DNA of 64,000 nucleotides from the NCBI GenBank assembly GCA_024220505.1, contig JAKZZE010000014.1:868001-932000 (forward strand). The letters are read 5' to 3'. How positions within the stretch are numbered: the stretch's first letter is position 1; every line of letters begins with the position of its first letter. Shown piece after piece: positions 54,179 to 64,000 of the stretch. The notes beneath the pieces were generated by a model, which was not told the DNA's origin, searched no databases, and saw nothing but the letters and a program-made list of their open reading frames with translations. The DNA comes from Rhizopus arrhizus (Eukaryota > Mucoromycota > Mucoromycetes > Mucorales > Rhizopodaceae). A program made the position numbers and the translations under genes.

Positions 54179-55744
54179 ATGACAGATAAACCAACAAGCC
54201 CCATTGCTTGGATGGCTAATGCTTATTCACCTACAACTTCCTCTTTTAAAGAAAAAAGACAATCTTCGTTTACTTTAGAAACCAAAACAATGAATAGCAA
54301 TCAATCGATAGAAAGGTTCATTTATTAAACCCATTCATACTTTAACTAAAACGCCTGTAGTTTTGATAGACCAGAGTCGCCTACACTTCCACCAGAAACA
54401 ACCACAACTACAGAAGCAGCAGCAGCAGTAACAGAAAGCAGAGACTCTACTGATTCCAGTAGCCAATATCCTTCCGACTCAGGTAACACGACAATCATAC
54501 TTTAAACAATAAAAAAAAAGCTTAACCGTTACAAGTGTCATTTTATCAACACAAGGAGCCACCACCTACACCGATGAAACGTGCTAAATCAAAAGCCATG
54601 ACAGACCCTATCGCAGCGGCCATTGAACTCAGTGTCAGTGCTCAAGTCCCTCCTGCACCTGCAGCAGGTATGTATTGGTCTAGGGCCATGACATTTGGCA
54701 AATGTCCTACAAAACCTTTACGTGCACACACAGCCAACTTGATTGGTGAGAATCTGTATGTCTTTGGTGGATGTGATATGAAGGCATGCTTTAACACACT
54801 CTATGTGCTCGACATGGGTAAAGATCTATAAAACACACTTCTTGTTTTGCTAACATGCACACAGACACGTTGACTTGGACCAAACCTCGTACAACAGGCC
54901 AAGTACCACCACCTTGCCGTGCTCATTCTTGTACCACAGTAGAAAGGGTATTAGGACCTGGCAAGAGATCCTACAGTCTTTATGTCTTTGGTGGTGGTGA
55001 TGGACCGAATTATTTTAATGATCTTTATATTTTAAACGTTGGTAAGCTAACCCACTCCCTGACACTCATCACCTCACTCACTTCTTCACAGACACCTTGA
55101 CTTGGACAAAACCAAAAACGGTAGGTGAGCCACCATCACCCAGAAGGGCACACACTACCTGTTTATGGAATCAAAAGATCATTGTCATCGGCGGAGGAGA
55201 TGGTGCACGTGCGCTGGCGGACGTGCATGCCCTCGACATTTCAGATCCCAACGCACTCACTTGGACACGACTGCAACCACAAGGGACACCTCCGATCGCC
55301 AGAGGATATCATACAAGTAACCTGGTAAAGAACAAGTTGATTATTTATGGAGGCAGTGATGGGCATGAATGTTTTAGTGATATCTTCATATTGGATTTGC
55401 TCACAAACTGTTGGAGTCAAATCGATTTGAATCGACCTATGCCTCGTCTGGCTCACTCTACCACCCAAGTGGGTTCCTATCTGTTTGTGACGGGTGGATA
55501 TGACGGAAGAAGATATTCAAATGAATTACTGCTCTTAAACTTGGTCACAATGTGTTGGGAGACCAAGAAAGTGTATGGAAACCCACCGAGTCCAAGAGGA
55601 TATCATGTATCAATATTACATGATTCAAGAATTTATGTGTTGGGTGGATATGATGGTAGAAATGTATTTGAAGATGTTTACATGTTGGAGCTAAGTGCTT
55701 GTGCTTATTTACCTCAAATCACAAACTTTGATATCGATGTCTAA
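54179..55744 (+). CDS. kelch-repeat beta-propeller protein
   Basis: Five phase-consistent exons (54179-54315, 54361-54482, 54536-54817, 54865-55041, 55092-55744) give 456 aa. About 120 N-terminal residues are Ser/Thr/Pro-rich and probably disordered. Six kelch repeats follow, each with a double Gly and a Tyr..Trp pair: NLYVFGGCDMKACFNTLYVL, then YVFGGGDGPNYFNDLYIL, IVIGGGDGARALADVHAL, IIYGGSDGHECFSDIFIL, FVTGGYDGRRYSNELLLL and YVLGGYDGRNVFEDVYML. The propeller is a protein-interaction platform; fungal relatives include Tea1/Kel cell-end proteins, but no coiled coil follows here, so the role is open. The stop is 16 bp from the convergent PXR1-like stop. Confidence 0.88.
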
Positions 55745-55760
55745 TAAATTTTATTTTATT

Positions 55761-56532
55761 TTAAACAGTAAATGCAGCCATGAATGATGTTGACGTTTCA
55801 ATCGTTTGAAAGCCTTGATTTGAAGTCTTTGTTGTTGAAGATGATGATTTAATACCCAATATTTCGTTCAAGTGATTTTTATCTTTGCTATTGGTTGCCA
55901 TTCTTTTCGCACGTAAAAACTTTGCACGAGCACTAGGGGGATGGCATGTTAAAAAAAGGTGTCTAGTCAAAGCTAAATGAGACTTACGCATTTCTTAAAA
56001 CAACAGTCGAACCATCTTCCTCCTTTTCACTCTCCTTCTTCTTCTTCTTCTTCTTCTTTTCGCCTTCATCATCATCTCGCTTTCTCTTCTTTTCCTTCTT
56101 TTTCTCTTTTTTCTTTTCTTTTTTATCCTTCTTGTTCTTCTTTTCCTTCTTCTTTTCTTTCTTTTCCTTCTTTTCCTTTTCCTTCTTTTCTTCTTCTTCC
56201 TCTTCCTCTTCCTCTTCTTGATCGCCGTTCAAACTACTGGTTTCTGATGAAGGTTGAGAATTTAAATCAGCTAATAACCTTGAAAATGCATCTGTATTTC
56301 CAAGCCAATTATCACTATTTTTCTTGGTAGCACCCACACCCAATGTATTGTCTTTTAATTTAATCTTGATATGCTCTTGTTTACCATCTTCATTGACACC
56401 CAAACCTTTGCCTGGTGCCCAACCCATCTTTTGTAACATTTTGAAGCCGAATTTTGATTGATCTTTACTCCAATTTAAATTGTTGGGGTCATCACTGATA
56501 CGTTGCTTTTCTTTTTGTCCTGCTAAACCCAT
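55761..56532 (-). CDS. PXR1: G-patch protein PXR1/GNO1 (PINX1 family)
   Basis: Two exons (56532-55988, 55932-55761) give 238 aa. It starts MGLAGQKEKQRISDDPNNLN with the G-patch FGFKMLQKMGWAPGKGLGVN (~29-48), then HIKIKLKDNTLGVGATKKN, as in Pxr1/Gno1/PINX1. A region of ~75 residues made mostly of Lys and Glu follows (the KKE/D repeats of this family), and then SARAKFLRAKRM and LNEILGI (SARAKFIRAKR in relatives). The protein activates the helicase Prp43 in snoRNA and rRNA processing, and PINX1 also inhibits telomerase. The coding strand is extremely purine-biased across the Lys/Glu tract. Confidence 0.9.
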
Positions 56533-56688
56533 CTTTTGATAATAAAGAGAAAGAAAAAAAAAAAAAAAAAGATTCAAAAAAAATTTCAAAAAAGGTCAAT
56601 TAAACAGTCACTGTTGTCAAGAAAGCTTAGAGTGGGTAACGAGGGGAGGGGGGATATGTTTATTGAAGATATATTGGAATGTGTGGTA

Positions 56689-57521
56689 TTATTTTATTTT
56701 GACAGATAATCCATTGACAGCATCAAGACACTGATCGACTTGATCTGTCAAATCACTGTCATCAGTGACTTGATTCATGAATTCAGCCAACTCCTTCTTG
56801 ACTTGTTTAATGAATGCTCGGGTATTTAAATCCAATGCTTCCTCCACTTGCTTCATCTCTTTCACCAACCTCTTTCTTTCCTTTGCCTGAATTTCCATCT
56901 TTTCCTTGACAATCTCAGTCACGTTCAGTGACCTCAGTCTTTCGATTTCTTGTCCGATCGACTTCAGCAATTCATCTTGCGCTTGCAACTCTCGATCAAA
57001 CTCGGCTTGCTGTTTTCTGATGGACTGTTGAAGTGTATCGTTTTGCTGTACCATCTTTTCTTTCATTGTCTGTAAAGCACGGCGCTCCTTTTCGATCAGA
57101 TGCTCTCGTCTCTTGAGATCTTCTAATTCCTTTCTGGCTGCCATCGCTTCATCCTTGAGTTGTTTGACCTTGGATTCATTCAGAGCATATATCTTTTTGG
57201 TATCGTCTAATAACTGTTGTTTACTTTCCAACACTTGCATCACTTCTTGAATATCAGCACGAAGCTGTCGATTGGATTCAACATAGCTTTCGTTTTCTTT
57301 CTCAAACTGTTCTTTATTTTCTCGAGCATTTTTTAACTGCTTAGGGAGTGAGAAGAAAAAGTTGTAATCAGCTTTCTATTTACCTGTATTTTTGTATTTT
57401 CCAACTCTTTTTGAATGTTTTCCAAGTTGTCTTGAAGTTCTTCAATCACTCGTGTTGATCTTGAGCTTGAAGAAATAGATCGAGGCAACATGTGATTTCT
57501 TGGTAAGGATGTTTGAAGCAT
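56689..57521 (-). CDS. coiled-coil protein of unknown function
   Basis: Two exons (57521-57384, 57339-56689) give 262 aa. After a Ser/Arg-rich start (MLQTSLPRNHMLPRSISSSS) nearly the whole protein is predicted coiled coil: long heptad-like stretches rich in Glu, Lys, Gln and Leu (IEELQDNLENIQKELENTKI, and on to ERKRLVKEMKQVEEALDL), ending with DDSDLTDQVDQCLDAVNGLS. Some mucoralean proteins of this kind are labelled She3-like by automatic annotation, but no diagnostic motif is visible. Its upstream region (57564-57693) is the segment duplicated next to the left arm of the large inverted repeat. Confidence 0.7.
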
Positions 57522-57563
57522 AACTTGTTTATGAAAAAGAAAAAAAAGAAAAAAAAAAAAAAA

Positions 57564-57693
57564 AGGGCCAAAAGTATTTTCAATCGGAGTTGTATGACAC
57601 ACAGACACTGGAAGGAATAACGAATCAAAATCACTTGTAGGATTTCACGTATGGGAATCGAGTTTCAGTTTCATCATATGAGTCTAGTTGGAC
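57564..57693 (+). repeat. segment U, right copy (upstream region of coiled-coil gene)
   Basis: Reverse complement matches 3342-3480 at roughly 90% by eye. It begins 43 bp upstream of the coiled-coil gene's ATG and ends directly at the right arm of the large inverted repeat, so it likely contains that gene's promoter or leader. Because it serves a gene here and none on the left, this is probably the original location. Confidence 0.85.
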
Positions 57694-58499
57694 TCACTAA
57701 AATGTATTTTTAAAATACACCATCAACGGCTTGAATAGTTCCAGTGGCTGCAAAGCCTCTTTTTGTACACAAATATAAACTTTTGTGCAACTTTTCTTTA
57801 ACCGCACCGGCTACTCAAAATTATCAATCAGTGTTGCATCGCATTCTGGTCAGAATCTTTAGAAGGCTTGATGATCACAATACGTTCCCATCCTTCAAAT
57901 CCTCCTATTTCAATATGGTTATGTAAAATAGGTATGGACTTTTGGTTGGGCCTTAAGAATACAAGTTGCTGTCTGCATAATGTACAAGCATTTATGTACA
58001 TCTTTTTACGCATCCTTTCATTGTAAAACTTGGTAGATGATTGCTGAATCTAATCTCTAGATGTGACATGCTTCATTCCACTGGGTTTCATTAGAATGAT
58101 TTCAATATCGAAATACTATCCTATGACGCCCAGTGATCATTATGTTCTATGTACTTTGGAACACCAAAGCTACTTTATCTTGCTTCTTGTTCTTTATCTT
58201 GTGCGGAGACCTACATCAAGACCGCCACAATCATATTGGATCTTGAATCAATACCCTCAAGTGATCCATAGAAACAATAGCTAAAAAAAAAAAAAGAAAA
58301 AAAGAAAAAACGAGTAGCGCTTTATTCTACTAATGAAAAAAAAAGAGACTCTTTTGGTCCTCTCACTTGATATGAGCTTATTATAGATAATACGATTACT
58401 TGTAAATAAAGGATAGCATATTCGCTACCGAAACGTCAAAGCGTACTGATCACTTTTCCCAAAAAATATTTATTTCAAAATAGATTTAAAAAAGAAGAG

Positions 58500-59045
58500 T
58501 TAAATAGGAGTGACATCAACCCAGAATCTGGTATCATCCGACAAGTACTTTTTATCACTGGCGAGTTGATCGTGAATCCAGTTAACACCATTCTTGTAAT
58601 CGTTTATATCCGATGTTTGATAGTGTTTTAAGCCGGTCTCACCATTTCTGTGTCCACCAAACCATTTATCAGCGCCGTAAAACTTTTGAGATTCCTGTCT
58701 TGCCTTGATATCCGCTTTGAGGTCCCGGTTAAGGACAGCACCATGGTCGACATCTTTATCAGATTGTCCTTTGAATTGAGAGGTAGAGGTACGAAGCATG
58801 AACCAGTTTTGCTTAAAGATACCAAAGTTGGTAGAATCACCCGTCTTGTTATCACCATAAGGGTAATCGGTTATCATCTTTTCACTCTCAAGCATGGCAA
58901 TCGCAATATCCCAAATACCCCCACCATTGTTCAAGATCTCTTGCTTTCTCTTACCCAAATCATGGACAGTATAGCTTCCACTTCTGGCAGCAGTAGCAAG
59001 GCCAACAGCAAAGAGAAGAGAGAGAGAGATTGAATTGAGAAGCAT
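58500..59045 (-). CDS. secreted GH134-like beta-1,4-mannanase, right copy
   Basis: 181 aa, identical in amino-acid sequence to the gene at 6426-6971, with only a few nucleotide changes in and around the coding region. Signal peptide, Glu53 and Asp65 and all motifs are kept, and the TATA box is retained 41 bases upstream, so both copies could be expressed. Two identical secreted-enzyme genes may simply raise dosage; identity despite diverged arm ends suggests recent gene conversion. Confidence 0.75.
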   Translation of the reverse strand: MLLNSISLSLLFAVGLATAARSGSYTVHDLGKRKQEILNNGGGIWDIAIAMLESEKMITDYPYGDNKTGDSTNFGIFKQNWFMLRTSTSQFKGQSDKDVDHGAVLNRDLKADIKARQESQKFYGADKWFGGHRNGETGLKHYQTSDINDYKNGVNWIHDQLASDKKYLSDDTRFWVDVTPI

Positions 59046-59085
59046 TTTTGAAATTTTAATAAACAAAAGGAATTAATCCGTGTTG

Positions 59086-59093
59086 TATTTATA
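59086..59093 (-). promoter_or_regulatory. TATA box of GH134-like gene, right copy
   Basis: TATAAATA on the minus strand at the same distance from the start codon as in the left arm. Confidence 0.6.
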
Positions 59094-61282
59094 CTTTCAA
59101 GAAACCAATCTCCTCATCTTGTTACGATCTGTTTACCTATTTTGTTAAACGCGATCGACGGAGGCAAAAATGGACCAGGCAATTAGCATTTGTACATCGT
59201 ACGAATCATTTTTCCCGGTAAAAAATAAAGGGATGAAAGGGGGGTTACAATGATCAAATTTAAAGAAATGACCAAAGAACCATCTAAAAGACAGCTACTG
59301 AGATTATAATCCATATGTAATTGGTGTAGATGCAAAACCACCAGCTACTTGAAGGATCTTACCATGTCTATTCCCTATACAAAGAACTTTTGAATGTCAT
59401 ATTTCAATTTAGTCAATTTAACAGAATTGCATGATTTATCAATTTGTTCGGAAAATTGTGAGACCAAATCCATAATCAAATAAAATAATTAATTTCATTC
59501 AACTTTTGTAAAACATTTAACATTCGTAATACATTCAACTGTTATGGAAAGATGACGAATTGAACGATAAGAAGAAATCTTGTATATTGAGGATTTATCT
59601 CAGCAAGTAGTAGTCAAAGAGAGATGTGTGGACTTTCCGTATTTTAATCCAAGGTGTTATGATCCAAACAATCCCTTTATAAGAAAATAAAATCACTGAA
59701 AATTTAAAAGCCTTTTGTCTTACAGAAAAGCTCTCAGGCACGCCTTTTCCCCGGGATTTGCTTGGAACATGGAAGAAAGCGCAGTAGTTGAGAGATGATT
59801 AGTGATTGAATATTGTAATTTCGATAATTTGAATAAATGACTGAATGCTTTACTGTCGCACACAATAATTGACTTGAATATACCAAGAATTACCAACGAT
59901 TTCCCTTCTTGATTATACTGTTTCAGTCTATTTATCATACACGATTCTACAACTCAAAAGTCTCGCCGGGAGAAAACATTGCAGTGAATTATACAATCCG
60001 GATAAAGTGAACACATAAAAGGACTCGATGTCACTGGATGAATAGATATAAAGGTGGTCGAGACAAAAACAAAATAAACATGGCAATTTGAATTCATGGG
60101 CATTTTAACAATCGAGGATGGTTTCATCTCATTTTGCAAATGTTCAATCACATTAAAAAGCATTATATTGTTGGCTTCCTATCTTGTAGTACAGCTGAAT
60201 ATAGCTTAACCCAATGCAATTTGAAATGTTCTTTTATTCTATTTTTTACAAGAATTCTTCAAACTCTATTGCTTTCAGATTTTAATTGAAAATGAAACTC
60301 AACATGTCACAAATATCAATTCATGTTTCGGCAAGTACATTGACAATGAAGAGTTGGTATAACTTGGAGGTTCCTAAATACATATATTATCAGCATCGAG
60401 ATAACACTGTTTTTAATATATAAAATAAAAGCGAGAGGGGCAGTTTTGGTCTAATTGTTTTTCTAAAGCATTAAAGTAGATGTGAACAGATGAAATAACT
60501 ATATATTCCTCAAGTTATATGTTTATCCAAAAAGGAAACAAGGTAGCATTTTTTACTATCAAAGTACATGTTCACTTTACTCGGACATTTTCGGCCCAGC
60601 CGAGTCCACTGGAATTCACGAACAACATGATGATGATTATCTACAGTGTTTTACTAGCGTGAAATAAAGTAGAATAAAGATGATTGGTGATAAGAACTGA
60701 TTGTGCAGTAGTCAAGCTTTATGAATTCAGCCTGCTTCACAGCAACTTTTGTTGACAGCGCCCTCACTCTTTCCACTGCATATGCAATTAAAGTAAGCTA
60801 CAGAACGATTGCTCACTTTGAGCTCATTTTTTCTCATGCCATCTTCTTGCTTGAATCAACCATCTTCTTTTCAACCAATCCAATTAGCCCATCTAAACTT
60901 TGTATGTTGTTTCTTGAATTCGTATCTGCAATCATCTTCACTCTACACCTCGCTGATCCCTTGAACAGTTTCGCTAATCTTGACCTTCTGTTTCATCCAG
61001 TGAACCCCCTCTCTTGTTTTTATCGTGTCTTTTCTGCCTTGTCTCTGACGAACTTGTGCTTTTCGATGGTGTTCTCATTCATTTACCACTGTCATCGCAT
61101 ATAGAACTTGCTTCAAAAGTATCAAGTCTTTCTTTAGCATAATACACTCTTGCCTGTACAAATAAGCAGTAATCTATCATCTGAGTGACTTTATGATATG
61201 CTACTCGTCACTGCAGAGGATGCGCGGTGCACCACATACACACTGATCACATCCCACTTGCTGCAAGGTTACTGTGGCTTTC

Positions 61283-61320
<38 letters not shown>

Positions 61321-62207
61321 ATGCAAGTTGAAGGCATTTTTTTTTTGTTCAATACGCTGCCAAGATTTTTAATGTAAATAACAAGGTCAAATTCCACGTA
61401 AAGAGTATAGAAAGTTGCTGATAGAAAGGCTCCTCCTCCAAAAAAAATCCTTGGTATGTGAGATACAGCCGATAAACCAGTGATCAATTCAGTGCAATTT
61501 AACAGCCTTAAAATAATGGTATGTAAAGAACTTTACTTTCAGCATTGGCTTTAAAAGTGCTTTCCCGTTTATTGTTATAAAGAGGATCAAAGATATAAAT
61601 GAATTCACACTGCTCAGCTCTTTATTAAAAAACCTCAAAATATTCGTGTTACTGTTGAGAAGAAGAAAGAGCTGATGAAACATTGAGCTAACAAAGGAGA
61701 GAAACAAAAGAAAACCTTGTGAAGAAAAGGACATTCATCTGAGTATGAAATCAAGCTGTTTTAACGTCATAGAGGAACATCTCATGTTGTGCAACCAAAT
61801 GGTAGAATGTATTCAAAGCTAAAAAAAAAAGCAAAGGCATGTCTTTAGATGTCCATTTGTAAAGAAAAAAAACCATGTTTTGACAGTTAGCCTATCAATT
61901 GGCTCAAATTTATGTATGTAGTAAATAATAACACAGAAAAATTGAATGTAATCGTATGTGAGTAAAAAGATGATAATTATGATTTGTCAGTAAAAAAAGA
62001 AAGAGAGAGAGACAGAGCTTCGGTTGATTTGTTCACTCCGAATTCTTCTCTTACACCATCTGTACCCTTCCACTTTTTAAGGTCAAAATAAGCTTACTTT
62101 GTTTCACAGCAGTGGAGAAGTAACATGTGACAAGGAAAAAAATAAATAAATAAACCCAATTTTTGTTTCTTTTTTTTTCTTTTTACATAAAAAAAAAAGC
62201 TTGTAAA

Positions 62208-63324
62208 ATGAGCAAGGTGACAGTGGTTAATGAATGGATAAAGACAGAAGATGGAAATGATATTTTCACAAAGACATGGAAAGCTATTTCTACTCCTATT
62301 GCTACTTTAGTGTATTCTTATCGTTATTATCTTTGTGTGTGTTTACTGATGATGAATGATTTATAGTTTAATTCATGGTTTTGGTGAACACGTTGCAAGA
62401 TATGATAGAATGTGTAGTTATTTTGCAAGTCAAGGTATTGAATGTTATGCTTATGATCAACGCGGATGGGGTGAAACTGGTAAAAAATCTGGACAGTTTG
62501 GCAATAACCAGGGGTAAATAGAACTAAACAGTACAAATACTTACTGAATTAGTTATGATACAGCTTTAGAAGATGTGAATAATGCAGTAATTAAGATGAA
62601 ACGAGAAAATATTCCACTGTTCTTGATGGGTCATAGTATGGTAATGATAGTCAATGATATCAATAAATGATACTTACTTGTCATTAGGGCGGTGGTATTA
62701 TCCTTAACTATCTTTCAAGAAGTGATAAATACAAAGGAGTTAAATTAATTGATGGTTCTATCGCAAGTTCTCCTCTTGTTACTTTATCTATGCCTATTCC
62801 TACTCCTAAATATTATGGTCTTCGTATGATTTCTAATATTTTACCCAACTTTACTATTCAAGCAGGTGTTGATCCAAATGGTATATCTCATGATCCAGAA
62901 GAAGTCAATAAATTCAGACAAGATCCACTCGTTCATGATTATGCTACTTTGAATACATGTAAGAATCATGCTGTATGTAACACCTATTCATTTATTTCAC
63001 AGTGAAAAGCATGATTGATGCTGGATCTGACATTTTAAAGTCAAGAGCTAAATTGATCGAATGTCCCATCCTTTACTCTCACGGAGATGCTGATCCAATC
63101 AATTCACATACAAGCTGTGTTAAGGCATGTGAATTAACACGTAGTAAAGATAAAGAAATGAAATCATGGGCTGGCCTTTATCATGAATGTATGTTGTCTA
63201 TTCAATATGAAGCATTTACTGAACCTATTTATTAGTGCACAATGAAACACTATCTGAAAGACAGCAAATATTAAACTATTATCTTGATTGGATTAAAAAT
63301 AGATGTCCTGCTATTAAACAATAA
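62208..63324 (+). CDS. monoacylglycerol lipase (Yju3/MGLL-like alpha/beta hydrolase)
   Basis: Six phase-consistent exons (62208-62311, 62367-62513, 62553-62640, 62688-62958, 63003-63188, 63236-63324) give 294 aa. Alpha/beta hydrolase features: HGFGEHVARYD oxyanion-side loop, YDQRGWGETG, the nucleophile elbow GHSMGGG (Ser112), YSHGDADPIN (Asp) and LYHELHNE (His), all as in monoacylglycerol lipases (serine aminopeptidase S33 fold; yeast Yju3). It would release fatty acid from monoacylglycerol, probably on lipid droplets or ER. It starts about 240 bp beyond the right arm of the inverted repeat. Confidence 0.9.
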
Positions 63325-63338
63325 AGCTTATTTTATTT

Positions 63339-63382
63339 TTATTTTTTATATTTTTTATATTTTTTATATTTTTTATATTTTT
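63339..63382. repeat. ATATTTTTT minisatellite upstream of UBC6-like gene
   Basis: Four to five tandem copies of a 9 bp AT-only unit just before the start codon at 63392, within the short space between two genes. An (ATT)n tract lies in the following intron (~63461-63485). Confidence 0.75.
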
Positions 63383-63391
63383 AATAAAATA

Positions 63392-64000
63392 ATGGCAACG
63401 AAAAGTGCATATAAAAGACTTACAAAAGAATACTTGTCTTTTCAGAAAAAGTAAATTTGATTATTATTATTATTATTATTATTAAACATGACAAGTGCGC
63501 CACCTTTTATTACTGCAAAACCTTCAGAAACAAATATTTTAGAATGGTAAATAGACTAAATAACGATGGATAACAAACCTAACGATCCCAAAGGCATTAT
63601 GTTATTCAAGGTCCGCCTGATTCACCTTATGAAGGTGGAGAATATTATGGTCGATTGAATTTCCCTTCCGAGTATCCATACAAACCACCTTCGATTCGCA
63701 TGATGACGCCTTCTGGAAGATTTCAAGTGAACACAAGACTTTGTTTGACGATGAGTGACTTTCATCCCAATTTATGGAATCCTAGTTGGTCAGTAGCTTC
63801 TATTTTGAATGGATTGTTAAGTTTTATGGTCAGTGATGAAGGAACAACGGGTAGCATAAAGACAACTAGAAATGAAAAACGAGTCTATGCAGCTGAATCC
63901 CATTTATGGAATGTGAAACATCAAGCATTTAAAGGTAATAGGACTGATTTGTATTCGATATGACTTTATGTTTATTTGTCATTAGAGGTATTTCCAGAAT
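63392..64000 (+). CDS. UBC6: ER-anchored ubiquitin-conjugating enzyme Ubc6 (UBE2J), cut by window end
   Basis: Exons 63392-63450, 63496-63546, 63594-63934 and from 63986 past the window end. The UBC domain begins MATKSAYKRLTKEYLSFQK and continues PPFITAKPSETNILEWHYVI, PPDSPYEGGEYYGRLNFPSE and NTRLCLTMSDFHPNLWNPSW. The active-site Cys falls at residue 87, as in yeast Ubc6, and the TMSDFHP wording (in place of HPN) is specific to the Ubc6/UBE2J class. These enzymes work with Doa10-type ligases in ER-associated degradation. The C-terminal membrane anchor is outside the window. Confidence 0.92.

Larger units (their letters stand above)
57695..61971 (-). repeat. large inverted duplication, right arm (~4.3 kb)
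   Basis: Inverted copy of 3481-7776. It carries a GH134-like gene (58500-59045) and the same unrecognised flanking sequence. The outer edge (61971) has no matching flank with the left arm's outer edge, and no target-site duplication is seen. The frame at 60721-61104 diverges from its left counterpart after a frameshift, which argues against it being a gene. A 61-codon minus-strand frame at 58013-57828 (YINACTLCRQQLVFLRPNQK) is altered by an indel in the left arm and is not recognised. Confidence 0.92.

Noticed and set aside
55977..56330. 117-codon Ser/Phe-rich plus-strand frame
   Set aside because: Antisense of the Lys/Glu tract of the PXR1-like gene.
3481..61971. The whole 3.4-62.0 kb interval as one giant transposon with 4.3 kb terminal repeats
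   Set aside because: The interior is a block of conserved housekeeping genes (PRP8, HBS1, COX9, UBC-linked neighbours), there is no outer target-site duplication, and the U permutation indicates copying of one 4.4 kb unit.
1..64000. CRISPR arrays, bacterial operons or rRNA genes
   Set aside because: No spaced direct repeats or rRNA-like blocks were seen; the intron-rich eukaryotic gene structure rules out a prokaryotic reading.

Overview
The window looks like nuclear DNA of a mucoralean fungus (Mucoromycota, Mucorales), most likely Rhizopus or a close relative. The DNA is AT-rich. Genes are split by many short introns of about 50-80 bp with GTAAGT-like donors and CTAAT-like branch sites. It carries a GH134 mannanase-like secreted enzyme, mucoralean Tc1/mariner transposases and expanded orphan families, and compact core eukaryotic genes. 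The genus is inferred from family resemblance; no search was run.

Layout. 0.2-1.7 kb: a claudin-like four-helix membrane protein (-). 3.3-7.8 kb: the left copy of a 4.3 kb inverted duplication carrying a GH134-like gene. 7.8-28.3 kb: a mosaic of mobile-element debris (transposase relics, two LINE remnants, a SINE-like insert with target-site duplications, two Tc1/mariner elements with long terminal inverted repeats, a resolvase-like pseudogene). Interleaved with it are a TPT-family transporter, a PD-(D/E)XK-like protein, a secreted acidic protein, a YANK/STK32-type kinase, HBS1 and a small Cys-rich secreted peptide. 28.5-57.5 kb: a dense core-gene block with SERP1/RAMP4, a TBC1D13-like Rab GAP, an NCLX-type cation exchanger, BOLA2, PRP8, a secreted KNH-like protein, COX9, SYG1/XPR1, a Mit_KHE1 protein, a PLD-like nuclease, IWR1, a kelch protein, PXR1/PINX1 and a coiled-coil protein. 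57.7-62.0 kb: the right, inverted copy of the duplication, again with a GH134-like gene. 62.2-64.0 kb: a monoacylglycerol lipase and the 5' part of UBC6.

Most striking structure. The two arms (3481-7776 and 57695-61971) lie head to head about 50 kb apart. A 130-140 bp segment that forms the upstream region of the coiled-coil gene on the right sits next to both arms, but on opposite sides: arm-then-segment on the right (read as reverse complement), segment-then-arm on the left. This circular permutation is expected if the duplication passed through a circular DNA or a lost tandem array. The middle of the arms is nearly identical, with identical GH134 proteins, while the edges and the segment have diverged more.

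How the genes relate. There are no operons. Several functions concern mRNA and protein quality control (PRP8 splicing, HBS1 ribosome rescue, IWR1 Pol II import, PXR1 ribosome and snoRNA biogenesis, UBC6 and SERP1 at the ER), membrane ion and phosphate transport (NCLX, SYG1, Mit_KHE1, TPT), and secretion. Neighbours often share divergent promoters (TBC1D13/NCLX, BOLA2/PRP8, IWR1/kelch) or converge closely (kelch/PXR1, 16 bp apart).

Exon borders were derived by hand from splice signals and reading phase. Each multi-exon model described as phase-consistent adds up to an uninterrupted frame, but individual borders may be off by a base or two.
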